Part shown: positions 1 to 6,878 of the stretch, in pieces
How positions within the stretch are numbered: the first letter of the stretch is position 1
Layout of the letters: each line of letters opens with the position of its first letter
The notes under the pieces: model-generated
Databases searched by the model: none
Told to the model about the DNA's origin: nothing
What the model saw: only the letters and a program-made list of their open reading frames with translations
Program-made: the position numbers and the translations under genes
NCBI GenBank assembly: GCA_043778255.1
Contig: JAYWGN010000058.1
Location: 1-64,000, forward strand
Origin: JAYWGN01 sp043778255
GTDB lineage: Bacteria; Bacteroidota; Bacteroidia; Chitinophagales; Chitinophagaceae
Direction: 5' to 3'
DNA length: 64,000 nucleotides

Positions 1-1
1 C

Positions 2-940
2 CGTTGGCATTGTATAGACCCACTAGCCGAAGTAAGCCGCAAATGGAGCCCCTACAACTACTGCTACAACAACCCCATACGGTTTACCGACCCCGATGGG
101 ATGAAAGCAAAATTACCAGAGGGCATAAATGGTGAAGAAGCTGAAAGAGAAAGTTCTGGTGAAATGAATACAGGACGGCGAAGTTCCGAAACTGGACAGC
201 CTTGGGAAAGTAATAGTGAATTTGGGGAACTACAAGCTTGGGAAAACTCAACTGAAGAACAAGTTGGTAGTGGTGGTACTACTCCTATACCTGTTGGTCT
301 AACTGAAGTTTCAATACAAGACCCAAATGATGAAAATAGTTTTTATTATAAATTATATGATTTAGTTAATACAAACTTAAAAAATATAAATGGAATGGGG
401 CTTGATGCTTTTGATGACTTCGAAAATGATAAAGATGCTGTAATAAATTGGTTATTTGAACAAGTAAAATTAATTGGGTTAAATGCTGGTCAGGCTTCAA
501 ATGGTAAAAGAACCTCACCAGCTGTAGAATTGGATTGTGGTTTATTCTGCTTGGATGATAAATTTTCAATTACATTAAGTTACAGTACAGTTGATGGTTC
601 TTCAAAAGAGCAAAATGGGAAATCAACAACTGAGTCTAGTAGTACTTCAAAAAAATCTGGAGTTAATGCATCAGTTGGGGTTAAAGATGAGAAATCTGGA
701 TTAAATGCAAATGTTGGTTATGTAGGAGAAATAACTAGGCAAACAGAAAACGGTAGTTCATATCCTTTATATGGTTATTCAACAAATTTAGCTATTACAG
801 TAACAATTAATTATACACAAAAAGGTGGAAGAGGAGTTGCTACTCCTGTAGGAACAGCAGTTGAATTAACAAGTGTGAATAAAACTGTAAGCTTTACCAT
901 ATTTGCAAAGGGCATTGTTTATCAACAAATTAAACGCTAA
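2..940 (+). CDS. C-terminal end of an Rhs/YD-repeat protein with a variable tail (5' partial)
   Basis: The reading frame is open from base 2, so the ATG at 101 is an internal methionine and the gene begins left of the window. The first 33 codons read like the end of the Rhs repeat-associated core, with DPLAEVSRKWSPYNYCYNNP followed by IRFTDPDGM. After this conserved hinge the sequence changes to about 270 residues of low-complexity Glu/Ser/Gly linker and then a Ser/Thr-rich, beta-like region ending in KGIVYQQIKR. In Rhs proteins the part after the core is usually the polymorphic toxin or effector tip. I recognise no toxin family here, and there is no obvious catalytic His/Asp/Glu cluster. A small membrane-protein gene follows after 5 bases, which is the usual position for an immunity partner. 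The Rhs core call is strong; a toxin function for the tail is inference. Confidence 0.8.
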   Translation, partial: RWHCIDPLAEVSRKWSPYNYCYNNPIRFTDPDGMKAKLPEGINGEEAERESSGEMNTGRRSSETGQPWESNSEFGELQAWENSTEEQVGSGGTTPIPVGLTEVSIQDPNDENSFYYKLYDLVNTNLKNINGMGLDAFDDFENDKDAVINWLFEQVKLIGLNAGQASNGKRTSPAVELDCGLFCLDDKFSITLSYSTVDGSSKEQNGKSTTESSSTSKKSGVNASVGVKDEKSGLNANVGYVGEITRQTENGSSYPLYGYSTNLAITVTINYTQKGGRGVATPVGTAVELTSVNKTVSFTIFAKGIVYQQIKR

Positions 941-945
941 ATTTT

Positions 946-1194
946 ATGTTTAAGAATCTTAAATTAATATTTATTTTGCTTTTAGCAGTTGGCTACATTT
1001 TGCTAATATTCCAATATGTTCCATATTTTTATTCATCGTTAGGTCATATAAGTTATTTCCCTAATGGCTATATTGAAAAGAGTTATTTAAAATATATTGA
1101 TTATCAAAGGTGGTTTGTATATTTTTTATTATGGACTTCGTTATGCTATTTATTGTACTATATATTTAAGTATGTAATTCAAAATAAAAAGTAA
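946..1194 (+). CDS. small two-helix membrane protein, candidate partner/immunity of the Rhs tail
   Basis: This 82-residue protein has a hydrophobic helix near residues 7-25 (IFILLLAVGYILLIF), an aromatic loop rich in Tyr/Phe, a second helix near residues 57-74 and a lysine-rich end (QNKK). I recognise no family. It starts 5 bases after the Rhs-tail stop, so it is almost certainly co-transcribed and possibly translationally coupled. The position fits an immunity protein protecting the inner membrane, but that is inference from context. Its last codons (AAA AAG TAA) are also the left terminal repeat of the palindromic element that follows, so the repeat may have replaced the original 3' end. 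Confidence 0.6.
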   Translation: MFKNLKLIFILLLAVGYILLIFQYVPYFYSSLGHISYFPNGYIEKSYLKYIDYQRWFVYFLLWTSLCYLLYYIFKYVIQNKK

Positions 1195-1459
1195 CCTTAG
1201 CCGTTGTTGGAATGGCGAACCCACTGGCGCTGGTCTTACTTACTAGCGCTGGGCTCCGCCCAGTGCTTTAGGGTTACTTTTTTAGTGGTTATTTGGGTGG
1301 TGAGGGAAATTAAGCAATTATGAAATAAAATAATTAATTTAATATATTAAACCAACTTGTTTATTTTATGTTGCTTAATTTCAAACAAAAGTAATTTTTA
1401 AGAACTGGGCAGAGCCCAGCTCTAGTGTTACTTTTTTCATAGACCAGCGCCAGTGGGGG
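1186..1459. repeat. large palindromic interspersed repeat (R1 family, two inverted copies)
   Basis: The stretch 1195-1648 is mostly repeat. AAAAAGTAACC at 1186-1196 has a perfect inverted partner GGTTACTTTTT at 1272-1282. Between them is the R1 core (CACTGGCGCTGGTCTT, then a hairpin near CTGGGCTCCGCCCAG). A second R1 copy lies inverted at about 1389-1459 (CTGGGCAGAGCCCAG, then GACCAGCGCCAGTGGGG). The two copies surround another palindrome at 1306-1382. Related copies occur near 3197, 3325-3392, 52225-52310 and 54160-54235. No transposase gene is present, so this resembles a non-autonomous MITE-like or REP-like element. Confidence 0.8.
1306..1382. repeat. 77-bp AT-rich palindrome inside the R1 pair
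   Basis: GAAATTAAGCAA at 1306-1317 is the exact reverse complement of TTGCTTAATTTC at 1371-1382. The flanking inner bases (ATGAAATAAAATAA and GTTTATTTTATG) continue an imperfect match. The whole could fold into a long hairpin or cruciform. It may be the centre of the larger R1 inverted pair or an independent insertion. Confidence 0.7.
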
Positions 1460-1624
1460 ATGGCTGCTTATGGTTACTTGATACAATACAATTCTACAAC
1501 TTCAGGGCCTATTCCGTTAAATAGGTTCGGTCTAAAAGCATTACAATATTCAAAAACAAACTGTACTACCGAAGGTGAAAAAAACCTCAAATTTAATCTT
1601 TCAAGGTTTGGAACATTTTATTAA
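1460..1624 (+). pseudogene. 54-codon tail-like ORF remnant beginning at the edge of R1
   Basis: An open frame reads from the R1 copy (DQRQWG in the repeat) into MAAYGYLIQYNSTTSGPIPL and ends ...NLKFNLSRFGTFY before TAA. The ATG at 1460 is formed at the repeat boundary. The composition looks like the C-terminal end of a larger secreted protein rather than a complete gene, and a secreted-protein gene follows 24 bases later. This repeats the tail-then-small-gene layout at 2-1194 and 52267-52764. I read it as a displaced C-terminal module without its core. It could also be a chance ORF. Confidence 0.4.
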
Positions 1625-1648
1625 TCTCGTACTCAAAAAAACTAACAT

Positions 1649-2269
1649 ATGAAAATTTTTATTTTTTATTTGGTATTACTTTGGCCTTCGTCACCTAGCT
1701 ATTCTCAAATTAACATTGACTCAATTTGTAAAGATTGTGAGCGATACCCAAAACAAGACTGTAGTTATTATAAATATGAAATGCCAAGCCTTGATTATAA
1801 AAAATTAGATAAAGACATAAAAGTGGTATTACAATTAGAAAAGTACATTACTTCTGCTGATACAACATTTAGAAAAAAATATAGAAAAACCAAACAAATA
1901 AATTATGAATATTTAAATGGAAATAGCTATAAAGTTGAAGAATTAAATTTGAATTATTTTAAAGTTTTTATTTATTTAGTAAATGTAAATAATACAATGG
2001 TTAAAGGCTATTTTATTGGAAAATCAAAGATTACCTATTGTGAAGTAATTGGTAGAATTTCCTATATTGACTCTCGTATTTTAAAAAAACTTCTATCTGC
2101 ATTTAAATTACCATATCATTTATCAGTTTGCGCATTCTTATTTGTCAATATTAGGAATGATTTTACAATATATAAGCCAGGTTATATTTCTATACTTGAG
2201 GAAATAAAACTTCCAACTAAAATTACATTTAGTGAAATCAATCCAGCGGGTTTTGGCATTGGTAATTGA
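1649..2269 (+). CDS. secreted protein of unknown function, paralogue A of a tandem pair
   Basis: The 206-residue product begins with a signal peptide (MKIFIFYLVLLWPSSPSYSQ, cleavage likely after SYSQ or before it). The mature part starts with NIDSICKDC and contains a Lys/Tyr-rich region with no domain I recognise. It is clearly homologous to the next gene: both share N(I/L)DS(I/V)CxxC, an L-x-KYI...DTxF block, and Y(I/F)D(S/T)R(I/L)(L/I)KxL followed by (L/F)PY. The repeated pair in an Rhs island flanked by R1 and R2 repeats suggests variable accessory genes, perhaps immunity or effector partners, but that is not shown by sequence. Confidence 0.65.
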   Translation: MKIFIFYLVLLWPSSPSYSQINIDSICKDCERYPKQDCSYYKYEMPSLDYKKLDKDIKVVLQLEKYITSADTTFRKKYRKTKQINYEYLNGNSYKVEELNLNYFKVFIYLVNVNNTMVKGYFIGKSKITYCEVIGRISYIDSRILKKLLSAFKLPYHLSVCAFLFVNIRNDFTIYKPGYISILEEIKLPTKITFSEINPAGFGIGN

Positions 2270-2280
2270 ACAATAAATAA

Positions 2281-2445
2281 TAGTTTAGGTTGCACCCCAC
2301 TCGCCGTTATTGGAATGGCAAAGCCATCCAACAACAATAAAACAAGTATCAATTGGATTTTCCTTCTCAGTGGGGTCTTATGGTTTACCGCATTTGGCGG
2401 TACAGGCTTCGCCACAGACCCTACCGTAAAGTTAACTTTGCATAT
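2281..2445. repeat. interspersed repeat R2 with TACCGC...GCGGTA hairpin
   Basis: The 307 bases between the paralogues hold repeat sequence. At 2370-2445 is a copy of R2: GTGGGGTCTTA, then TACCGC-ATTTG-GCGGTA (2386-2402, a perfect 6-bp stem), then CAGGCTTCGCCACAG, CCCTACCGTAAAGTTAACT. A nearly identical copy follows the second paralogue at 3224-3300, with diverged copies at 51984-52044 and 52997-53040. The 2281-2330 part shares CCGTTNTTGGAATGGC with 1200-1217. I see no gene here. Confidence 0.75.
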
Positions 2446-2576
2446 CTTACTTAAATAAATGGTTAATTTTAATCATAAAAAAGAACTAATTAATACCCTT
2501 TGTGTTCTCTACATGGACCGAAGACCGTAACGGGTCAGAAGAACTTAAAGGGACAAAATTTATAAATCTTATAGCT

Positions 2577-3197
2577 ATGAAGGTTTTTTATTTTATTTGT
2601 TTTATTGTATTTCTATATTATAATGGATATTCACAAGCTAATAATCTAGATTCAGTTTGCATTATTTGTGATACTACTGGTGTAAGAGAATGTGGAAAGA
2701 GAGACGTGATAAAATTAAAAATTTCGAATAAAAAAATAAAAGAAGATTTAAAAAAATTGGAAAGACTTCAAAAGTATATTTTTAAGGGCGATACGGTTTT
2801 TAATTATAAGTTTTACAAAAATTTCAATGTACATTATGATAAGAATGGTGATAGTATAATAAGAGTTGTGAATATATTAGCGAATTATTTTAGCATAAAT
2901 ATATATACAGTTAGTATTAGTGGTATTTATTTTCAAGGGATACAAATAAATAAAGCAACAACAGTAAAATATGGAATTGACATTCCGTATTATTTTGATA
3001 CTAGATTAATAAAACAACTAATAAAAAAAATTAGATTTCCATATTTATATAATGGTTGTGCTCAAATTCTTATTAATTACATAAATGATTATTATGGTGG
3101 TAATTTTAGCTTTAAAATTCCTACAAAAATACCTAATGGTGGTCATTTAGCTCCAAGTTTATTAACTCAAGAATATCTAAAAAGTATAAAAAAGTAA
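2577..3197 (+). CDS. secreted protein of unknown function, paralogue B of a tandem pair
   Basis: The start is set at the ATG at 2577 because it opens a good signal peptide (MKVFYFICFIVFLYYNGYSQ); the frame stays open upstream to a GTG at 2502, but that extension is charged and unlike an export signal. The mature protein begins ANNLDSVCIICD, matching paralogue A in the CxxC start, the LQKYIF...DTVF block and the YFDTRLIKQL motif. The sequences are diverged, so the duplication is not recent. The last codons AAA AAG TAA coincide with the AAAAAGTAACC end of an R1 repeat, exactly as at 1186-1196. Function unknown. Confidence 0.65.
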   Translation: MKVFYFICFIVFLYYNGYSQANNLDSVCIICDTTGVRECGKRDVIKLKISNKKIKEDLKKLERLQKYIFKGDTVFNYKFYKNFNVHYDKNGDSIIRVVNILANYFSINIYTVSISGIYFQGIQINKATTVKYGIDIPYYFDTRLIKQLIKKIRFPYLYNGCAQILINYINDYYGGNFSFKIPTKIPNGGHLAPSLLTQEYLKSIKK

Positions 3198-3392
3198 CCC
3201 CATTGGCGCTGGTCTTTCCGTCTCTGTGGGGGTCTTATAGTTTACCGCATTTGGCGGTACAGGCTTCGCCACAGTCCCTACCGTAAAGTTAACTTGTATA
3301 TTTTCATTAAATAAAATGAGAATTCCCTACTGGCGCTGGTCTTGCTTACTAGTGCTAGGCTTCTGCCCAGTACTTTGGGCACATTTTTTAAC
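3190..3392. repeat. R1 end, R2 copy and a second R1 copy
   Basis: This 395-base gap contains, in order, AAAAAGTAACC with CATTGGCGCTGGTCTTT (R1 left end, from 3190), R2 at about 3224-3300 including TACCGC-ATTTG-GCGGTA, and a diverged R1 at 3325-3392 (CTACTGGCGCTGGTCTTGCTT then TGCCCAGTACTTTGGG). R1 and R2 directly abut here, so they may be parts of one composite element. The rest up to the terminator at 3536 shows nothing. Confidence 0.75.
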
Positions 3393-3535
3393 AGTTATTT
3401 GGGCTATGTTAAATTAAAAGTTAGGTACCGTTTACAAGTAAGTAGTCATATTTTTTGGGTTATAGTTTTTACTTTTTTGTTTTTATTTTAAATTTTTAGC
3501 ATAGCTATTGGCGTATAACCCAACGAGATATTATT

Positions 3536-3567
3536 CACAAAAAAAATCCCCCTGCTTAGGAGGATTT
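3536..3567 (-). terminator. rho-independent terminator of the pyrophosphatase gene
   Basis: Read on the minus strand, an 8-bp stem (AGGAGGAT arm pairing with ATCCTCCT-like arm, one mismatch, loop AAGC) is followed by a run of T. It lies about 25 bases past the stop codon of the gene at 3593-6415. Confidence 0.8.
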
Positions 3568-3592
3568 TATTCGTATTATTTAACCTTTCAAT

Positions 3593-6415
3593 TTATTTTG
3601 AAGCCACTTTACAACCCACTCTTCTATCTCTAGCCATACCTTCTTTATCGCCAGCTTTTGCAGTAGCATATTCGCTACCATAGCCTACAGCTTCTTTTAT
3701 TTGCTCAGGCTTTACACCTGCAGCTAGTAAGTCAGTTTTTACTTTATCAGCTCTTTGTTGGCTTACAGTTTTGTTTTGGGCTGCATCGCCAGTTACATCG
3801 GTATAGCCACCAAGTTTGAGTACCGCATTAGGGTAGGCTTTAAGTATAGCAGCAGCATTAGCTACTTGTGTAGCAGCATTACCAAGGTACTCAGCTCCTC
3901 CTGTTTTAAATTGTACATCGTGTAACGGTATCCAATTTAAAGTTTTGTCTTCATTATTTATAGTACCATTTTTAATAAATGCAACTAATTGGCTTTCAAA
4001 GCCATTACTAGCCACATTTTTAAGCGTTATGCCATTACCTAAATCAAGGTTGGTTGGTTCGCCTAGTTGGTAGGCTACTACACCATCGGCACCAATAGTT
4101 ACTTTTGGCACTTCGGCTAGTTCACTTACCGTTACATTACTATATTTTTCTTTATTAGTATATTTTCCCAAATTTAAAGTTGCTGTATCACCTGCAAGTC
4201 CAGCTTTGGTTATTAATGTTTGTATGTTTTCTTTACTTTGTTGCAAGTCATTATTTATTTGGTCGGCAAACATACCTTTGAGGCTTGGCGCAATTACTAA
4301 ACTTACAATACTCATCAATTTTATAAGTATATTCATGCTTGGTCCACTTGTATCTTTAAACGGATCTCCAACAGTATCGCCAGTTACCGATGCTTTGTGT
4401 GGTTCACTTTTTTTGTAGTAAGTTTCACCATTTATTTCTACACCTTTTTCAAACGATTTTTTGGCATTATCCCAAGCACCACCTGCATTGTTTTGAAACA
4501 TACCCATAAGCACACCGCTAACAGTAGCACCAGCAAGGAAACCACCTAAGGCTTCTGGCCCAAATACAAACCCAATTATAAGTGGCGATACTATGGCAAT
4601 AGCACCTGGCAATAGCATTTTTTTAAGCGAAGCTTGAGTAGATATAGCCACACATTTGTCGTACTCAGGTTTGCCAGTACCTTCCATTATACCTGGTATA
4701 GTTCTAAACTGCCTACGTACTTCCTCTACCATAGCCATGGCAGCTTCGCCAACGGCACGTATAGCCAAACTTGAAAATATAAAAGGTATCATAGCACCTA
4801 CAAATAAGGCCGATAATACTTTTGCTTTATATATATCAATACCTGCTATGCCCACCAAACCAACATAAGCAGCAAATAAAGCTAGTGCTGTAAGTGCAGC
4901 CGATGCTATAGCAAACCCTTTGCCACTTGCTGCTGTAGTGTTACCTACGGCATCCAAAGTATCTGTTTTTTCACGTACATCACTAGGTAGTTCACTCATT
5001 TCGGCTATGCCGCCTGCATTATCAGCTATTGGGCCAAAGGCATCAATGGCCAGTTGCATGGCAGTAGTAGCCATCATACCTGCAGCAGCTATGGCAACAC
5101 CGTATAAACCAGCAAAATAATAAGAACCATATATACCACCTGCTAATACTATAATGGGTAACAAAGTACTTTCCATACCAACAGCTAAGCCACCTATTAC
5201 ATTGGTAGCATGGCCAGTGGCACTTTGCTTTACTATACTCATTACTGGGCGTTTGCCCATGGCAGTATAATATTCAGTAATTATACTCATTAGTGTACCA
5301 ACTACTAAGCCCACTAGTATAGAATAATATACATCCATATTGGTAAATTCAAAACCCCTCAAATACATTTTGCCGCTAGGCAATATAGTAGTACATAAAA
5401 AATAACAAGCAATTGCTGTAAGTACTATACTTCCCCAATTGCCCATATTTAGGGCATTTTGCACTACTTTGGTGCTTATGCCAGCTTTGTCGCTTATACG
5501 TACAAACCAAGTACCAATTATACTTAATATGATACCTACACCTGCTATTACCATTGGTAGTAGTATAGGCGAAAAACCATTGAATGTGTCGTTAAGTGTA
5601 ATTGAGCCTATTTTATCTGCAAATACTTCGTGCCCTAGTACCATTGTGGCCAATACAGTAGCTACATAGCTACCAAACAAATCGGCACCCATACCAGCTA
5701 CATCGCCTACGTTATCGCCCACATTATCGGCAATGGTGGCGGGGTTACGTGGGTCATCCTCAGGTATGCCAGCCTCTACCTTACCTACAAGGTCGGCACC
5801 TACATCGGCAGCTTTGGTGTATATACCACCACCAACACGGGCAAATAGGGCTATACTTTCTGCTCCAAGGCTAAAGCCGGTTAATATTTCAATTGCTCTT
5901 GTTACTTCATGGCTAGTAGCCATCATGCCGGGAGCAAATATTTTGATTAATATAATAAACAAAGCACCCAACCCAAGCACCGCCAATCCTGCTACACCTA
6001 AGCCCATAACTACACCACCATTAAAGCTAACTTGTAGTGCTTTGCTAAGGCTAGTACGGGCAGCTTGTGCTGTACGTACATTAGCTTTGGTAGCGGCTTT
6101 CATACCTATATAACCTGCTAAGGCACTAAAAAAAGCACCAATTATAAATGCCACTGCTATACTCCAATGCCCACCATGAGCCACGTTGGCATTGCCCATA
6201 ACGCCCAACAATAAAGCTGCTACTACTACAAAGTAGCCCAACACTTTCCACTCGGCTTTCAAAAAAGCCATTGCACCTTCGGCAATATAATTACTAATTT
6301 CTTTCATACGGTCGTTACCAGCATCTTGCTTGGCAACCCAGCCAAATTTAATAATGGCATACAATAAACCTAGCAAACCAATAATAGGTACGGCATAAGC
6401 CCAATAATTGTTCAT
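3593..6415 (-). CDS. hppA: K+-dependent membrane pyrophosphatase with C-terminal OmpA domain
   Basis: Residues 1 to about 720 form a complete membrane-bound ion-pumping pyrophosphatase, which couples PPi hydrolysis to Na+ or H+ export. Substrate motifs are intact: GGGIYTKAADVGADLVGKVE at 195-214, EDDPRNPATIADNVGDNVGD at 219-238, NNAGGAWDNAKK at 642-653 and TGDTVGDPFKDTSGPS at 678-693. GNTTAA at 491-496 has Ala at the position linked to K+-dependence in this family. Unusually, about 220 residues follow the last helix and end in an OmpA-like peptidoglycan-binding domain (about 835-938: FKTGGAEYL, LGGYTDVTGD, SQQRAD, RDRRV). Family members normally end near 700-750. Known M-PPase topology puts the C-terminus outside the cytoplasm, so the domain could reach the cell wall. 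Na+ versus H+ cannot be decided here. Confidence 0.95.
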   Translation of the reverse strand: MNNYWAYAVPIIGLLGLLYAIIKFGWVAKQDAGNDRMKEISNYIAEGAMAFLKAEWKVLGYFVVVAALLLGVMGNANVAHGGHWSIAVAFIIGAFFSALAGYIGMKAATKANVRTAQAARTSLSKALQVSFNGGVVMGLGVAGLAVLGLGALFIILIKIFAPGMMATSHEVTRAIEILTGFSLGAESIALFARVGGGIYTKAADVGADLVGKVEAGIPEDDPRNPATIADNVGDNVGDVAGMGADLFGSYVATVLATMVLGHEVFADKIGSITLNDTFNGFSPILLPMVIAGVGIILSIIGTWFVRISDKAGISTKVVQNALNMGNWGSIVLTAIACYFLCTTILPSGKMYLRGFEFTNMDVYYSILVGLVVGTLMSIITEYYTAMGKRPVMSIVKQSATGHATNVIGGLAVGMESTLLPIIVLAGGIYGSYYFAGLYGVAIAAAGMMATTAMQLAIDAFGPIADNAGGIAEMSELPSDVREKTDTLDAVGNTTAASGKGFAIASAALTALALFAAYVGLVGIAGIDIYKAKVLSALFVGAMIPFIFSSLAIRAVGEAAMAMVEEVRRQFRTIPGIMEGTGKPEYDKCVAISTQASLKKMLLPGAIAIVSPLIIGFVFGPEALGGFLAGATVSGVLMGMFQNNAGGAWDNAKKSFEKGVEINGETYYKKSEPHKASVTGDTVGDPFKDTSGPSMNILIKLMSIVSLVIAPSLKGMFADQINNDLQQSKENIQTLITKAGLAGDTATLNLGKYTNKEKYSNVTVSELAEVPKVTIGADGVVAYQLGEPTNLDLGNGITLKNVASNGFESQLVAFIKNGTINNEDKTLNWIPLHDVQFKTGGAEYLGNAATQVANAAAILKAYPNAVLKLGGYTDVTGDAAQNKTVSQQRADKVKTDLLAAGVKPEQIKEAVGYGSEYATAKAGDKEGMARDRRVGCKVASK

Positions 6416-6470
6416 AAATATTAATTATAGTTTTGTTAAAATGTAGCGAATTTTCTAATTTTAAAGTGTG

Positions 6471-6478
6471 CAAAGGTA
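6471..6478 (-). promoter_or_regulatory. Bacteroidota -7 element (TACCTTTG) upstream of hppA
   Basis: TACCTTTG on the minus strand fits TAnnTTTG and lies 55 bases before the ATG. I do not see a clear TTG at the usual -33 spacing. Confidence 0.45.
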
Positions 6479-6604
6479 AGTAAAAATAGGCAAACTTAAA
6501 ATTGTGTAATTTTTGATTTTTGGGGTCGCCATTTTTTTGTTTAGCTTTTTGTTTTCGCTTCGCTAAAAAAGAGTTTTTATTATTAATTATCAACAATGTA
6601 CCGA

Positions 6605-6828
6605 CACATTAGCACAATAGCACAATAGCACATTAGAAAATTATCGCATTAGCATATTAGCACATTAGCACAATAGCACATTAGAAAATTATCGCATTAG
6701 CATATTAGCACAATAGCACAATAGCATATTAGCACATCAGCACATTATCAAATTAGCACATTATCAAATTAGCACATTAGCACATTATCAAATTAGCACA
6801 TTATCAAATTAGCACATTAGCACATTAT
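6605..6828. repeat. 28 tandem copies of an 8-bp repeat (CACATTAG family)
   Basis: The gap 6416-6878 is dominated by a perfect-register array of 28 octamers. Variants include CACATTAG, CACAATAG, CACATTAT, CAAATTAG, CATATTAG, CGCATTAG and AAAATTAT. A higher-order block (CACATTAG, AAAATTAT, CGCATTAG, CATATTAG) occurs twice near 6629 and 6677, and the CACATTAT-CAAATTAG pair recurs through the right half. Unit length 8 is not a multiple of 3 and no ORF spans it, so it is non-coding. It lies between divergent genes. A short piece of the same repeat in reverse orientation (CTAATGTGCTAAT) occurs at 56579-56591. Confidence 0.95.
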
Positions 6829-6878
6829 AACATTTCCATTTTTCTTTGTACTTTCACCCTCCATTATAATACACTACA

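Noticed and set aside
2182..2415. Minus-strand 77-codon ORF with a hydrophobic stretch
   Set aside because: It overlaps the R2 repeat and the end of paralogue A, so it is likely a by-product of the repeat sequence.
2502..2576. Upstream GTG start for paralogue B
   Set aside because: The added residues are charged and would bury the signal peptide; the ATG at 2577 fits the family start.
4206..6113. Several plus-strand ORFs of 66-126 codons across hppA
   Set aside because: They are antisense to the conserved pump, are hydrophobic shadows of its helices, and have no promoter or family resemblance.
6605..6828. Possible CRISPR array
   Set aside because: The unit is 8 bp and contiguous, with no unique spacers and no cas genes.
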